The position numbers were made by a program, and so were the translations under genes. From assembly GCA_948439405.1 (NCBI GenBank), contig CAOJNB010000001.1, forward strand, positions 118,656 through 182,655: 64,000 nt of DNA, given 5' to 3'. Numbering within the stretch: position 1 is the first letter of the stretch; the number at the start of each line of letters is the position of its first letter. The notes under the pieces were generated by a model. That model searched no databases, was not told where the DNA came from, and saw nothing but the letters and a program-made list of their open reading frames with translations. Positions 10,478-18,836 of the stretch are shown here, piece by piece. Origin of the DNA: an uncultured Coriobacteriaceae bacterium. GTDB lineage: Bacteria > Actinomycetota > Coriobacteriia > Coriobacteriales > Atopobiaceae.

Positions 10478-11683
10478 ATGGGCAAGGAAGCCACGGCAAT
10501 CAAGACCAGGGGCGCGATGCCCAAGTACTGCCTGCAGAACGTCATAACCCAGATGGCCTACTGCCCGCTGAGCATGGCCGCCGGGTTCATGCTGGGCAAG
10601 GGCATCTCGAGCTCCGCGGCGGGCGTCGCGATCGCCCTCGGCAACGTGCTCGCCCTCGTCATCCAGCCCTGGGTGTCCTCCACCGCCGACGGGCGGCGAG
10701 GCCCGTCCGTCGCTCAGCTGAGCCTCGCCGCGAGCCTCGGGCTCGTCGTCGCCTACGCCTGCGGCGTCATCCTGCCCGGGCCCGTCCTCACGATGGCCTC
10801 CGTCGTCGCCGTGTTCATGCTCTTCATGAACCTGCTCGCGCTGGTCAACAGCATCTCCGTCTACTACATCAACCGCGGGGCGTCGATCAACTACGGCGTG
10901 GCCCGCGGCATGGGCTCGCTGTCCTACGCGATCGTGGCCTCCGTCATCGGCGTCATCGCCGAGCGCTTCGGGCCGGAGTCCTACTTCGTGCTCGGCGCGG
11001 GCTTCTCCGCGCTCATGGCGGCCGCCATGCTCCTGCTGCCCACGCCCAAGGACGTTCCGCCCACCACCGGCGTGCAGGAGGACGAGGGCGCGGACGTCTC
11101 CTACGGCTCGTTCGTCAGGGAGAACCCCAAGTTCCTGATCCTCGTCGTCGGCGTGAGCCTCGCCTTCGTGATGGCCAGCGCCACGAGCACCTACGCGCTC
11201 CCGGTGATGCAGTCCGTCGGCGGCGGCGAGGCCGAGATGGGCTTCGCGATGGCGCTCCAGGCCGTCTTCGAGCTGCCCGGGATGTGGGGCTACAACTGGC
11301 TCGAGAAGCGCATCAAGACCTCGACGCTGCTCATGTTCTCCGTCGCCATGTACGCGGTGAAGGGCTTCGTGTTCTGCGTCGCCACCGACATCGCGATGAT
11401 CTACGTCGCCTACGCCCTGCAGGTCGTGAGCTTCGGCATCTGGACGCCGGCCTCGATCAGCTACGCCAACAAGTTCTTCCACGAGGGCAACAAGAACAAG
11501 GCCGTCGGCCTGCTCTCGCTCATCTTCTCGTTCGCCGGCGTCGTCGCCTCCCCCGTCGCGGGCTGGGCGATCGACACCTTCGGCCTGCTCGCCATGCTCG
11601 TGATCGTCGAGGTGTGCGCCGTCGTCGGCGTCATCCTCGCCCGCATCGGCCTGCAGCGCGAGGGCGAGGCCGAGACCGCCTAG
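10478..11683 (+). CDS. MFS permease, paralog 2 of 4
   Basis: This 401-residue, 11-12-segment permease is closely similar to paralog 1 from end to end. Shared blocks include RGAMPKYCLQN near the start, SSSAAGVAIALGNVLAL, QPWVSSTADGRRG, YYINRGASINYGVARGMGS, PTPKDVP, GGGEAEMGFAMALQA and YANKFFHEGNKNKA. It has its own likely promoter and a structured leader in the 224-bp gap after paralog 1, so it can be expressed separately. ATG is preceded by GAGGGAGG. The substrate is unknown; LacY-like/MFS_1_like family membership is the best reading. Confidence 0.85.
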   Translation: MGKEATAIKTRGAMPKYCLQNVITQMAYCPLSMAAGFMLGKGISSSAAGVAIALGNVLALVIQPWVSSTADGRRGPSVAQLSLAASLGLVVAYACGVILPGPVLTMASVVAVFMLFMNLLALVNSISVYYINRGASINYGVARGMGSLSYAIVASVIGVIAERFGPESYFVLGAGFSALMAAAMLLLPTPKDVPPTTGVQEDEGADVSYGSFVRENPKFLILVVGVSLAFVMASATSTYALPVMQSVGGGEAEMGFAMALQAVFELPGMWGYNWLEKRIKTSTLLMFSVAMYAVKGFVFCVATDIAMIYVAYALQVVSFGIWTPASISYANKFFHEGNKNKAVGLLSLIFSFAGVVASPVAGWAIDTFGLLAMLVIVEVCAVVGVILARIGLQREGEAETA

Positions 11684-11728
11684 GGACGCGACCGCGGGCC
11701 GGAGGGCCCGGGAGGGAGGACACGCACT

Positions 11729-13003
11729 ATGCCGAACGGAACCGCCGGCGCGACCCGGACGCCGGGCCTGAACCTCAAGGGCGCCATGCTCAAGTACTCG
11801 ATCCAGAGCGGCCTTCTCTGGATCGCGTGGTGCCCGCTCGCCTACGCCTCGACCTTCATGCTGGGGCGCGACCTCTCCGCGACGGAGGCCGGCTTCGCGC
11901 TCGCGATCGGCAACCTGCTCGCGCTCGTCGTGAACCCGTTCGTGGCGAGCGCCGCCGACGGCAAGGGGACGCTCGACATCCGGACGATGTCGGTGGGGCT
12001 CTCCGCCGCGACGGTCGTGACGATGGCCGTGGCCACCGTCTCGCGGGTCCCCGTCGTCATGATGGGCGGCATCGCGCTGGGCTACATGTTCGCGCAGAAC
12101 CTGCCCGCGCTCTCCAACTCGATCAACGTGTACTACGTCAACCGCGGGGCGAGGATCAACTACGGCCTCGCGCGCGGCATCGGGTCGCTCACCTGGTCGA
12201 TTACCTCGGCGATCCTCGGCTTCGCGATGGCGGCGTTCGGCACCGACGTCATCATGGTCATCGGCTTCGGCGCCAACGTCGCCATGACCGTCGGCTTCAT
12301 GCTGATGCCGACCCCCAAGGACGTCCCCGCGCTGTTCGACCCGGACGCCGACGCAGACGACTCCGAGGAGGCCGTCGAGGCCCGCGAGGGCTCCTACGGC
12401 GCGTTCCTGCGCGACAACCCGCGCTTCCTGCGCCTCATCGTCGGTTTCTCGCTGTGCTTCTTCATGGGCCAGCTCATCGCGAACTACGCCCCGCTCATCG
12501 TCGAGCAGATCGGCGGCGACTCCACCGTCCAGGGCAACGCCCTGGCCATCCAGGCCGCCTGCGAGCTGCCCGCGATGTGGACGATGGACCTGCTCACCCG
12601 CAGGATCAGGGTCGCCAACATCATCCGCTTCGCGGCGGCGGGCTACGTCGCCAAGCACGGCATGATCATGTTCGCCGTCCTCGCCGGCTCGATCCCGCTG
12701 CTCTACGTCGGCTACGGGCTGCAGGCCGTGAGCTACGCGGTCTACACGGCCGCCTGCGTGTACTACTGCAACGCCTCCTTCGGCGAGGGCGACAAGAACA
12801 AGGCCCTCGGCCTGTGCGTGATGGTCAACACGATCTCCGGCATCCTCGGCAGCTTCTTCGGCGGCATCATCGTCGACGCCTTCGGCGTGAACGCGATGCT
12901 CGCCGTCGGCGTCGGGCTCACCGTCGCCGGCGCCCTGATCGCCTTCACCGGCGTCGAGCGGGCGCGCGAGGCCGGGCTCGCCGCGGAGGCGGCCTGTGAG
13001 TAG
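11729..13003 (+). CDS. MFS permease, paralog 3 of 4
   Basis: This 424-residue permease is related to but more diverged from paralogs 1 and 2. It keeps KGAMLKYSIQ, the YYVNRGARINYGLARGIGS segment, PTPKDVP, and FGEGDKNKALGL in place of EGNKNKA. The central loop is longer and acidic (DPDADADDSEEA). It lies 45 bp after paralog 2 with GGGAGGA before the ATG, and its last codons overlap the start of paralog 4 by 8 bp, so 3 and 4 are translationally coupled and probably 2-3-4 form one transcript. The two pairs 1/2 and 3/4 suggest two rounds of duplication. Confidence 0.85.
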   Translation: MPNGTAGATRTPGLNLKGAMLKYSIQSGLLWIAWCPLAYASTFMLGRDLSATEAGFALAIGNLLALVVNPFVASAADGKGTLDIRTMSVGLSAATVVTMAVATVSRVPVVMMGGIALGYMFAQNLPALSNSINVYYVNRGARINYGLARGIGSLTWSITSAILGFAMAAFGTDVIMVIGFGANVAMTVGFMLMPTPKDVPALFDPDADADDSEEAVEAREGSYGAFLRDNPRFLRLIVGFSLCFFMGQLIANYAPLIVEQIGGDSTVQGNALAIQAACELPAMWTMDLLTRRIRVANIIRFAAAGYVAKHGMIMFAVLAGSIPLLYVGYGLQAVSYAVYTAACVYYCNASFGEGDKNKALGLCVMVNTISGILGSFFGGIIVDAFGVNAMLAVGVGLTVAGALIAFTGVERAREAGLAAEAACE

Positions 13004-14249
13004 CCGGGCGGACGCGGCGGCGGAGGGCGAGGGGGAGCCGGCCTCGCTCGACGTGCGCGGGGCGATGTGGCGCTACTCTCTCGCCAGCGGGCTCGTCTGG
13101 GCCGCGTTCGCGGCGGTCACCTACGGCTCCACCTACATGCTGGAGCTCGGGCTCTCGAGCATGGACGTGGGCGTGATGCTCGTGGCGGGCAACGTCCTCG
13201 CCATGCTCGTCCAGCCCCGGATCGCCTCGACGGCCGACGCCCGCAGCGGCCCCTCCATCCGCGCGATGTCGGTCGCGCTCGCCCTCGCGACGGCAGCGCT
13301 GTGCGCCGCCTGCCTCGCGAGCCACGCCGCCTGGCTGCTCATCGCCGCCTTCGGCCTCACCTACCTCACGAGCCGCAACATCCAGGCCCTCTCGAACTCG
13401 ACGAGCGTCTACTACATCAACCGCGGGGCGCGGATCAACTACGGCGTGGCCAGAGGCATCGGCTCCGTCGCGTTCGCGGCCGTCTCCGCCGTGCTCGGCG
13501 CGATGATGGACGCCCTGGGGCCGGACGTCGTGGTGTGGTCCGCGATCGCGCTGAGCCTCGCGCTCGCCGCGTCGCTCGCCCTCATGCCCACCCCCAAGGA
13601 CGTGCCCGCCCTCGGCGAGCGCCCGGGCGACGCGCGCGACGACGGACGCGGCTACCTCGCCTTCTGCCGCGAGAACCCCCGCCTCATGCTCGTGTTCCTG
13701 GGCTTCGGCCTCCTCTCGATCCCGGCGCTCGTCACCACCACCTACGGCAAGCCGGTCGTCGAGAGCATCGGCGCCGACGTCGGCGTGATGGGCGTCGCGA
13801 TCGCGATCTCGGCGGCGAGCGAGCTGCCGATGATGGCGGTCTCCTCGAGGCTCGAGCGCCGCTTCAGCGTCAGCGCCCTCATGCGCTTCGCCGCCGTCGG
13901 CTGCGTGCTCAAGTGCGTCGTGATCACCGTGGCCCCCACGGTCCCCGTCCTCTACGCGGGCTACGCGCTCCAGGTCCTCGGCTACGCCCTCTACACGCCC
14001 GTGTGCGTCACCTACGCGAACCTCCTGTTCGGGGAGGGCGACAAGAACAAGGCGGTGGGCCTGCTCACGATGACGAACACCGTGGGCGGCATCATCGGCA
14101 ACCTGCTCGGCGGCGTCCTGATCGAGACGATGGGCGTCCTGCCGTTCATGCTCGCGTGCTGCGCCGTGTCCGTGGCCGGCATGCTGCTCGCCTTCGCCGG
14201 GATGGAGCGGGTGGGCCGCGTCGGGCGTCAGCGGGCCGCCGAGGCGTAG
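12996..14249 (+). CDS. MFS permease, paralog 4 of 4
   Basis: This 417-residue permease is closest to paralog 3. It shares YYINRGARINYGVARGIGSVAFA, MPTPKDVPALGE and FGEGDKNKAVGLLTMTNTVGG. GTG at 12996 starts inside the last codons of paralog 3. The hydrophilic N-terminus of about 20 residues is acidic and probably cytoplasmic. Its 3' end runs 22 bp into the convergent gene at 14228, so the two mRNAs are complementary at their ends. Function beyond MFS transport is unassigned. Confidence 0.83.
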   Translation: MSSRADAAAEGEGEPASLDVRGAMWRYSLASGLVWAAFAAVTYGSTYMLELGLSSMDVGVMLVAGNVLAMLVQPRIASTADARSGPSIRAMSVALALATAALCAACLASHAAWLLIAAFGLTYLTSRNIQALSNSTSVYYINRGARINYGVARGIGSVAFAAVSAVLGAMMDALGPDVVVWSAIALSLALAASLALMPTPKDVPALGERPGDARDDGRGYLAFCRENPRLMLVFLGFGLLSIPALVTTTYGKPVVESIGADVGVMGVAIAISAASELPMMAVSSRLERRFSVSALMRFAAVGCVLKCVVITVAPTVPVLYAGYALQVLGYALYTPVCVTYANLLFGEGDKNKAVGLLTMTNTVGGIIGNLLGGVLIETMGVLPFMLACCAVSVAGMLLAFAGMERVGRVGRQRAAEA

Positions 14250-14890
14250 GCGCGCAGGCCCTCGAGCAGCAGCGCGTTCACGCGCTCGAAGGTGTCCAGG
14301 AACCACGCCTCGTCCAGCAGCCGGTACTCCGGCACCCCGTCGATGTGGCGGCGCTCGTTGTCCTCGACGATGCCGCGCGCCACCGCGCAGGCCGCCCGGA
14401 CGTCGGCCGCCAGGATAGGGTAGTGCGGGAACTCGGCGCACTGGCGCAGCAGCTCGTCGGTGGCCTCGACGCGCCGCGAGATCGGCAGCGTCCTACCGAA
14501 GGTGGCGAAGTCCCCCTGCTTCATGACGCGGGTCTCGCGCGTCACCCCGAGGCCGCGCTCGGCGAGCAGGTCGCGCGTGGCCTGGTTGTAGGTCGCGTCG
14601 CAGACGAGGTGGCACCACGCCCCGAGCGTCACGTCCGAGGCGTGCCCGCGCGCCAGGAACCGGTCCCAGAAGGCGCGGTGGCGCGGGACGGGTATCGGGT
14701 CGGACTCCGCCTCGTGCGTGACGCGGTAGTCGATGACGTGGCTCGGCTCGGGGACCATGTAGCCCACGTAGACGTCGGGCACGTAGTTGCCGAACAGGAA
14801 GCAGTTGGGGTCGCGCACGCCCAGGCGCGCGGGGTCCTCCTCGGCGAGGAGGCGCTCCACGTGCGCCGTGTGCATGTTCCAGCTCGGCAT
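14228..14890 (-). CDS. Putative zinc-dependent phospholipase-C-fold protein
   Basis: This soluble 220-residue protein has no signal peptide. It has spaced His/Asp motifs: HTAHVERLL near the N-terminus, FLFGNYVPDVYVGY, HVIDYRVTHEA, and LGAWCHLVCDATYNQ. This pattern (H, then N/G..PD, then paired H..H, then LG..H...D) resembles the zinc-dependent phospholipase C-like family often found as cytosolic proteins in Firmicutes and Actinobacteria. The reaction and substrate are not known. ATG is preceded by GGGGGAGGGCGC. It lies 22 bp after pheT on the same strand and overlaps the end of MFS paralog 4 tail to tail by 22 bp. Family call is tentative. Confidence 0.5.
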   Translation of the reverse strand: MPSWNMHTAHVERLLAEEDPARLGVRDPNCFLFGNYVPDVYVGYMVPEPSHVIDYRVTHEAESDPIPVPRHRAFWDRFLARGHASDVTLGAWCHLVCDATYNQATRDLLAERGLGVTRETRVMKQGDFATFGRTLPISRRVEATDELLRQCAEFPHYPILAADVRAACAVARGIVEDNERRHIDGVPEYRLLDEAWFLDTFERVNALLLEGLRAYASAAR

Positions 14891-14912
14891 GCGCCCTCCC
14901 CCGCGCCGGGGC

Positions 14913-17372
14913 CTACGCCCCGCGGACCTCGCCGCCGGTGGCCTGGCAGACCTTGCGGACGACCTTGGCGTGCGCGCGCTCGACCTCCTCGGAGGTGAGG
15001 GTGCGGTCCGCCGCGCGGTAGGTGAGCGAGAAGGCCATGGACTTCCGGCCCGAGCCGACGCGCTCCTCGTCGCGGTAGACGTCGAAGAGGCGCACGGAGT
15101 CGAGCAGGCGGCCGCCCGCGGAGGTGATGCGCTGCACGAGCGTCTCGCAGGTGACGTCCTCGTCCACGATGATCGCGAGGTCGACCTCGGAGCCGGGCAG
15201 CGTCGGCACCTCGCGGTAGGGCAGCTCGCGCTGGGCGAGGCGCAGCAGGGGCTCCTCGGCGAGCTCGAAGGCCACGACGTCGCCCTCGACGTCGAGGCGG
15301 GCGAGCGTGGCGGGGTGCACGTTGCCCACCCAGCCCAGCAGCCGGGCGCCGGAGTACACCTCGGCGGCGCGGCCGGGCTGCAGCCAGCCGTACTCCTCGG
15401 GGTCGGCCGGGCGGAAGCGGACCTTCTCGACGCGCAGCGAGCGCAGCAGCTCCTCGACGACGAACTTGGCGTCGAAGAAGTCCACCTCGCGCTCGGGCAC
15501 GTCCCAGCCGGCGTCGCCGCGCCCGCCGGCCATCACGGCGCTCACGTAGGAGGGCTCGTCGGGCTGGCTCGCGTGGGCGTGGCCGAAGAAGACGCGCCCG
15601 ATCTCGTAGAGGGCGATGTCGCGCGTCCCGTGCGCCTGGTTGTAGGCGACGGAGCGCAGCAGACCGGGCAGGATGGAGCGGCGCATCTGGCTCTGCTCGG
15701 CGAACAGCGGGTTGATGATCTCGACGGGCACGCCGCGGCCGCGCTCGGACATCCCGACGAGGTCGAGGTCGCCGGGGCGGGCGAAGTTGTAGGTCTGCGC
15801 CTCGTTGAGGCCGCAGGCGCGCAGCACCTCGGAGATGCGGCGGACGCGCTGCTGGTCGACGGTGAGGCCGCCGGCGTGGTTGCGCGCGGCGGGCAGCGTC
15901 GCCTCGACGCGGTCCATGCCCCACAGGCGCACGACCTCCTCGATCAGGTCGACCTCGCGCACCAGGTCCGGGCGGCTCGTCGGCGGCACGACGTCCCAGC
16001 CGCCCTCGCGCGCGGAGAGCCCGCAGCCCAGGCGCGCCAGGAAGCGCTCCATCTCCGCGTCGGCGATCGGGGCGCCGGCCAGCGCGCGGACGCGGTCGGC
16101 GCGCAGCGCGATCACGGGCGCCTCGGGCTGCTCGGGGTAGACGTCGACCACGCCGGGGCACACCTCGGCGCCGCAGCACTCCTCGAAGAGGGCGGCCGCG
16201 ATGTCGGCGACGTCGCGGCACCTCGTCGCGTCGACGCCGCGCTCGAAGCGGATGGAGGCCTCGCTCATCAGGTCGAGCGAGCGGCTCGTGCGCGAGGTGT
16301 GGCCCGCGTCGAAGCGCGCGCTCTCGAGCAGCACGTCGCAGGTGGTCTCGTCGATCTCGGAGTTCTGCCCGCCCATGACGCCGGCGAGCGCCACCGGACG
16401 GTCGCGGTCGTCGGTGATCAGCCCGACGTCCGGGGTGCAGACGCGCTCCTGGCCGTCGAGGGTCACGACGCGCTCGCCGTCGCGCGCGGCGCGCACGACC
16501 ACGTGGCGCCTCCCGTCGCGCTCGGAGAGCTTGCCGAGGTCGAAGGCGTGGAGCGGCTGGCCGGTGAGGAACATCACGTAGTTCGTCACGTCGACGACGT
16601 TGGAGATGGGGCGGGCGCCGGCGGCGGTGACGCGGCGGGCGAGCCACTCGGGGCTCGGGCCCACCTTCACGTTGCGCACCACGCGCGCGCAGTAGCGCTG
16701 GCAGATCCCGGGATCGTCGATCTCGACCTCCACGAGGTCGTGGGCGTCGGGCCCCTGCTCGCGCTCGACGCGCGGCAGCTCCACGCGGACGTCCTCGTCC
16801 AGGATGGCGCCGACCTCGGTCGCCATGCCCAGCATCGAGAGGCAGTCGGGGCGGTTGGGGGTGATCTCGCAGTCGAGCACCGTGTCGGCGATGCCGTACC
16901 ACTGCGCGAAGGGCACGCCCACCGGCGCGTCCTCCGGCAGGATCATGATGCCGGCGTGGTTCGAGCCCAGCCCCAGCTCGCGCTCGGAGCAGTTCATGCC
17001 GCACGACTCGACGCCGCGCAGCTTCGACTTCTTGATCGTGGTGCCGTCGGGCAGCGTCGCGCCCACCATGCTCACGACGACGTGGTCGCCCGCCTCGAAG
17101 TTCTGGGCGCCGCACACGATCTGCAGCGGCTCGGGCTCGCCGTCCTCGCCCACGTTCTGGGCGCCCACGTCCACGCGGCACACCCACAGGTGGTCGGAGT
17201 TCGGGTGGGCCTCCTTGGCGAGGACCCGCCCGGTGACGATGTGGTCGAAGTCCACGCCGAGGCGGTCGACGGCCTCGACCTCGGTGCCGGTGCGCACGAA
17301 CTCGGCGACCAGGTCCTGCGGGTCGTCGGGCAGGTCGACCATCGTGGAGAGCCATTCGTAGGAGACGCGCAT
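14913..17372 (-). CDS. pheT: Phenylalanyl-tRNA synthetase beta subunit
   Basis: This is the beta chain of the alpha2-beta2 enzyme that charges tRNA-Phe. At 819 residues it is the usual length. It has an N-terminal start MRVSYEWLSTMVDLP, an OB-fold tRNA-binding (EMAP-like) region around residues 40-150, the B3/B4 editing domain (FDLGKLSERDG..VVVRAARDGE, VALAGVMGG), the B5 domain, and a C-terminal anticodon-binding ferredoxin fold (FRPADPEEYGWLQPGRAAEV and REVPTLPGSEVDLAIIVDE). It follows pheS by 57 bp with AAAGG before ATG, under control of the T-box leader upstream of pheS. Confidence 0.97.
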   Translation of the reverse strand: MRVSYEWLSTMVDLPDDPQDLVAEFVRTGTEVEAVDRLGVDFDHIVTGRVLAKEAHPNSDHLWVCRVDVGAQNVGEDGEPEPLQIVCGAQNFEAGDHVVVSMVGATLPDGTTIKKSKLRGVESCGMNCSERELGLGSNHAGIMILPEDAPVGVPFAQWYGIADTVLDCEITPNRPDCLSMLGMATEVGAILDEDVRVELPRVEREQGPDAHDLVEVEIDDPGICQRYCARVVRNVKVGPSPEWLARRVTAAGARPISNVVDVTNYVMFLTGQPLHAFDLGKLSERDGRRHVVVRAARDGERVVTLDGQERVCTPDVGLITDDRDRPVALAGVMGGQNSEIDETTCDVLLESARFDAGHTSRTSRSLDLMSEASIRFERGVDATRCRDVADIAAALFEECCGAEVCPGVVDVYPEQPEAPVIALRADRVRALAGAPIADAEMERFLARLGCGLSAREGGWDVVPPTSRPDLVREVDLIEEVVRLWGMDRVEATLPAARNHAGGLTVDQQRVRRISEVLRACGLNEAQTYNFARPGDLDLVGMSERGRGVPVEIINPLFAEQSQMRRSILPGLLRSVAYNQAHGTRDIALYEIGRVFFGHAHASQPDEPSYVSAVMAGGRGDAGWDVPEREVDFFDAKFVVEELLRSLRVEKVRFRPADPEEYGWLQPGRAAEVYSGARLLGWVGNVHPATLARLDVEGDVVAFELAEEPLLRLAQRELPYREVPTLPGSEVDLAIIVDEDVTCETLVQRITSAGGRLLDSVRLFDVYRDEERVGSGRKSMAFSLTYRAADRTLTSEEVERAHAKVVRKVCQATGGEVRGA

Positions 17373-17429
17373 GGAAAAGCCTTTCTGTCGCGCGGGGCGC
17401 GCCCGCGGGAGGGTCGTTGCGGGGTCCGG

Positions 17430-18497
17430 CTAGAACTGGCGCAGGAAGCGCATGTCGCCGGTCATGAGCATGCGCAGGTCGGGCAGGTCGTAGCGCAGCG
17501 CCGCGACGCGCTCGACGCCGATGCCGAAGGCGAAGCCGGTGTAGCGCTCGGCGTCGATGCCGCAGTACTCGAACACGTTGGGGTCCACCATGCCGCAGCC
17601 GAGGATCTCCAGCCAGCCGGTGCCCTTGCAGAAGCGGCAGCCCGCGCCGTGGCAGATGTTGCACGACACGTCCACCTCGCAGCTGGGCTCGGTGAACGGG
17701 AAGAAGTGCGGGCGGTAGCGCGTGGCGCGGTCCGCGCCGAAGATCTCGCGGCAGAAGTAGTCGAGCGTGCCCTTGAGGTCGCCGAAGGTGATGCCCTCGT
17801 CCACGACGAGGCCCTCAACCTGGTTGAACTGGGGCAGGTGGTTGGCGTCGGCGGTGTCGGGGCGGAACACGGTGCCCGGGCTGATCATGTAGATGGGCGG
17901 CTTCTGGCGCTCCATGACGTGCACCTGCACGCCGGAGGTCTGCGTGCGCAGCAGCACGTCGCTCTCGCCCTGGACGTGGGCCTCCTTGCCCTCGGGGGCG
18001 TTGTCCACCACGTAGAAGGTGTCGCGCGCCGAGCGCGAGGGGTGGTCCTCGGGCGCGTTGAGCGCGGTGAAGTTGTACCAGGTCGTCTCGACGAAGGGGC
18101 CGTCCTCGACGGTGTAGCCCAGCCCGCAGAAGACGTCCTCCATCTCCTGCTTGATCTGGGTCACGAGGTGCAGCGTCCCCTGGGACAGGCCGCGCCCGGG
18201 AAGGGTGACGTCCACGGCGTCGGCCGCGATGCGCGCCTCGAGCGCCGCCTGGGAGAGCTCGGTCCTGCGGGCCTCGAGCGCGGCCTCGACGGCGGCGCGC
18301 ACCTCGTTGGCGCGCTTGCCGACGACGGGACGCTCCTCGGGGGCGAGCGAGCCCATCGAGCGCAGCACCTTCGTGAGGCTGCCCTTCCTGCCCGTCACGG
18401 CCACGCGGATGCGGTCCAGCTCCTCCAGCGAGCCGGCGCCCGCGATGCCCGCCAGGGCCTCGGCCTCGATGCCCTGCAACTCCTCGACGACTGCCAT
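17430..18497 (-). CDS. pheS: Phenylalanyl-tRNA synthetase alpha subunit
   Basis: This is the catalytic alpha chain of PheRS. It has an N-terminal coiled-coil (residues 1-90), then the class II core: motif 2 region TVFRPDTADANHLPQFNQVEGL, the glycine-rich CNICHGAGCRFCKGTGW stretch, and motif 3 GFAFGIGVERVAALRY. Length is 355 residues. ATG at 18497 (MAVVEEL) is preferred over in-frame codons further upstream because those lie inside the T-box terminator, and GAGGGGAG precedes this ATG. Four cysteines in the CNIC/CRFC segment could bind zinc, as in many bacterial PheS proteins. Confidence 0.97.
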   Translation of the reverse strand: MAVVEELQGIEAEALAGIAGAGSLEELDRIRVAVTGRKGSLTKVLRSMGSLAPEERPVVGKRANEVRAAVEAALEARRTELSQAALEARIAADAVDVTLPGRGLSQGTLHLVTQIKQEMEDVFCGLGYTVEDGPFVETTWYNFTALNAPEDHPSRSARDTFYVVDNAPEGKEAHVQGESDVLLRTQTSGVQVHVMERQKPPIYMISPGTVFRPDTADANHLPQFNQVEGLVVDEGITFGDLKGTLDYFCREIFGADRATRYRPHFFPFTEPSCEVDVSCNICHGAGCRFCKGTGWLEILGCGMVDPNVFEYCGIDAERYTGFAFGIGVERVAALRYDLPDLRMLMTGDMRFLRQF

Positions 18498-18515
18498 GCA
18501 TGCTCCCCTCGAACG

Positions 18516-18790
18516 AAAAAACCGCCCCCGGGCGACGTTGCTCCCAAGGACGGACGAGATCCGCGGTACCACCTTGCTTGGCCGGCGGTTGTGCCCCCGC
18601 CGAACCCACTCTGCGGCCCGTGCCGTGGGCCCGACGGCTTCCCTACTCAGGCGCGCCGTGCGGCGCCCGTTCAGGTCGCGGCTGGTGGAGTGAACCCCGT
18701 CCCCCAGCCCCCGCGAGCGCCTCCCAGCCTCCGGGCGCTCTCTCTCGTGCGAGGGCGACGCGAGGGGCGAGCCTCTCCGTCATCGCCTGG
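18516..18790 (-). promoter_or_regulatory. T-box riboswitch leader of pheST (3' boundary firm, 5' boundary approximate)
   Basis: On the minus strand the leader contains AAGGTGGTACCGCGG (T-box core at 18562-18575), which pairs with the NCCA end of uncharged tRNA. A GC-rich stem and a T6 run (18516-18521) follow, 19 bp before the pheS ATG. ACCGC of the T-box can pair with GCGGT just before the T run, the expected terminator/antiterminator switch. A candidate Phe specifier UUC followed by A lies at 18692-18694 (minus) in GGGGTTCACTCC. A downstream AGTAGG is also T-box-like. tRNA-Phe sensing is inferred from the gene and specifier. Confidence 0.88.
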
Positions 18791-18836
18791 GGGGTAGCGT
18801 AGCACAGCGCGCCCCGACCGCGCCAGGCTCGCCTCC

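Noticed and set aside
18498..18836. Possible small gene between the LTA-synthase-like gene and pheS
   Set aside because: The open frames there are explained by the T-box leader, whose core, antiterminator pairing and T run are clear.
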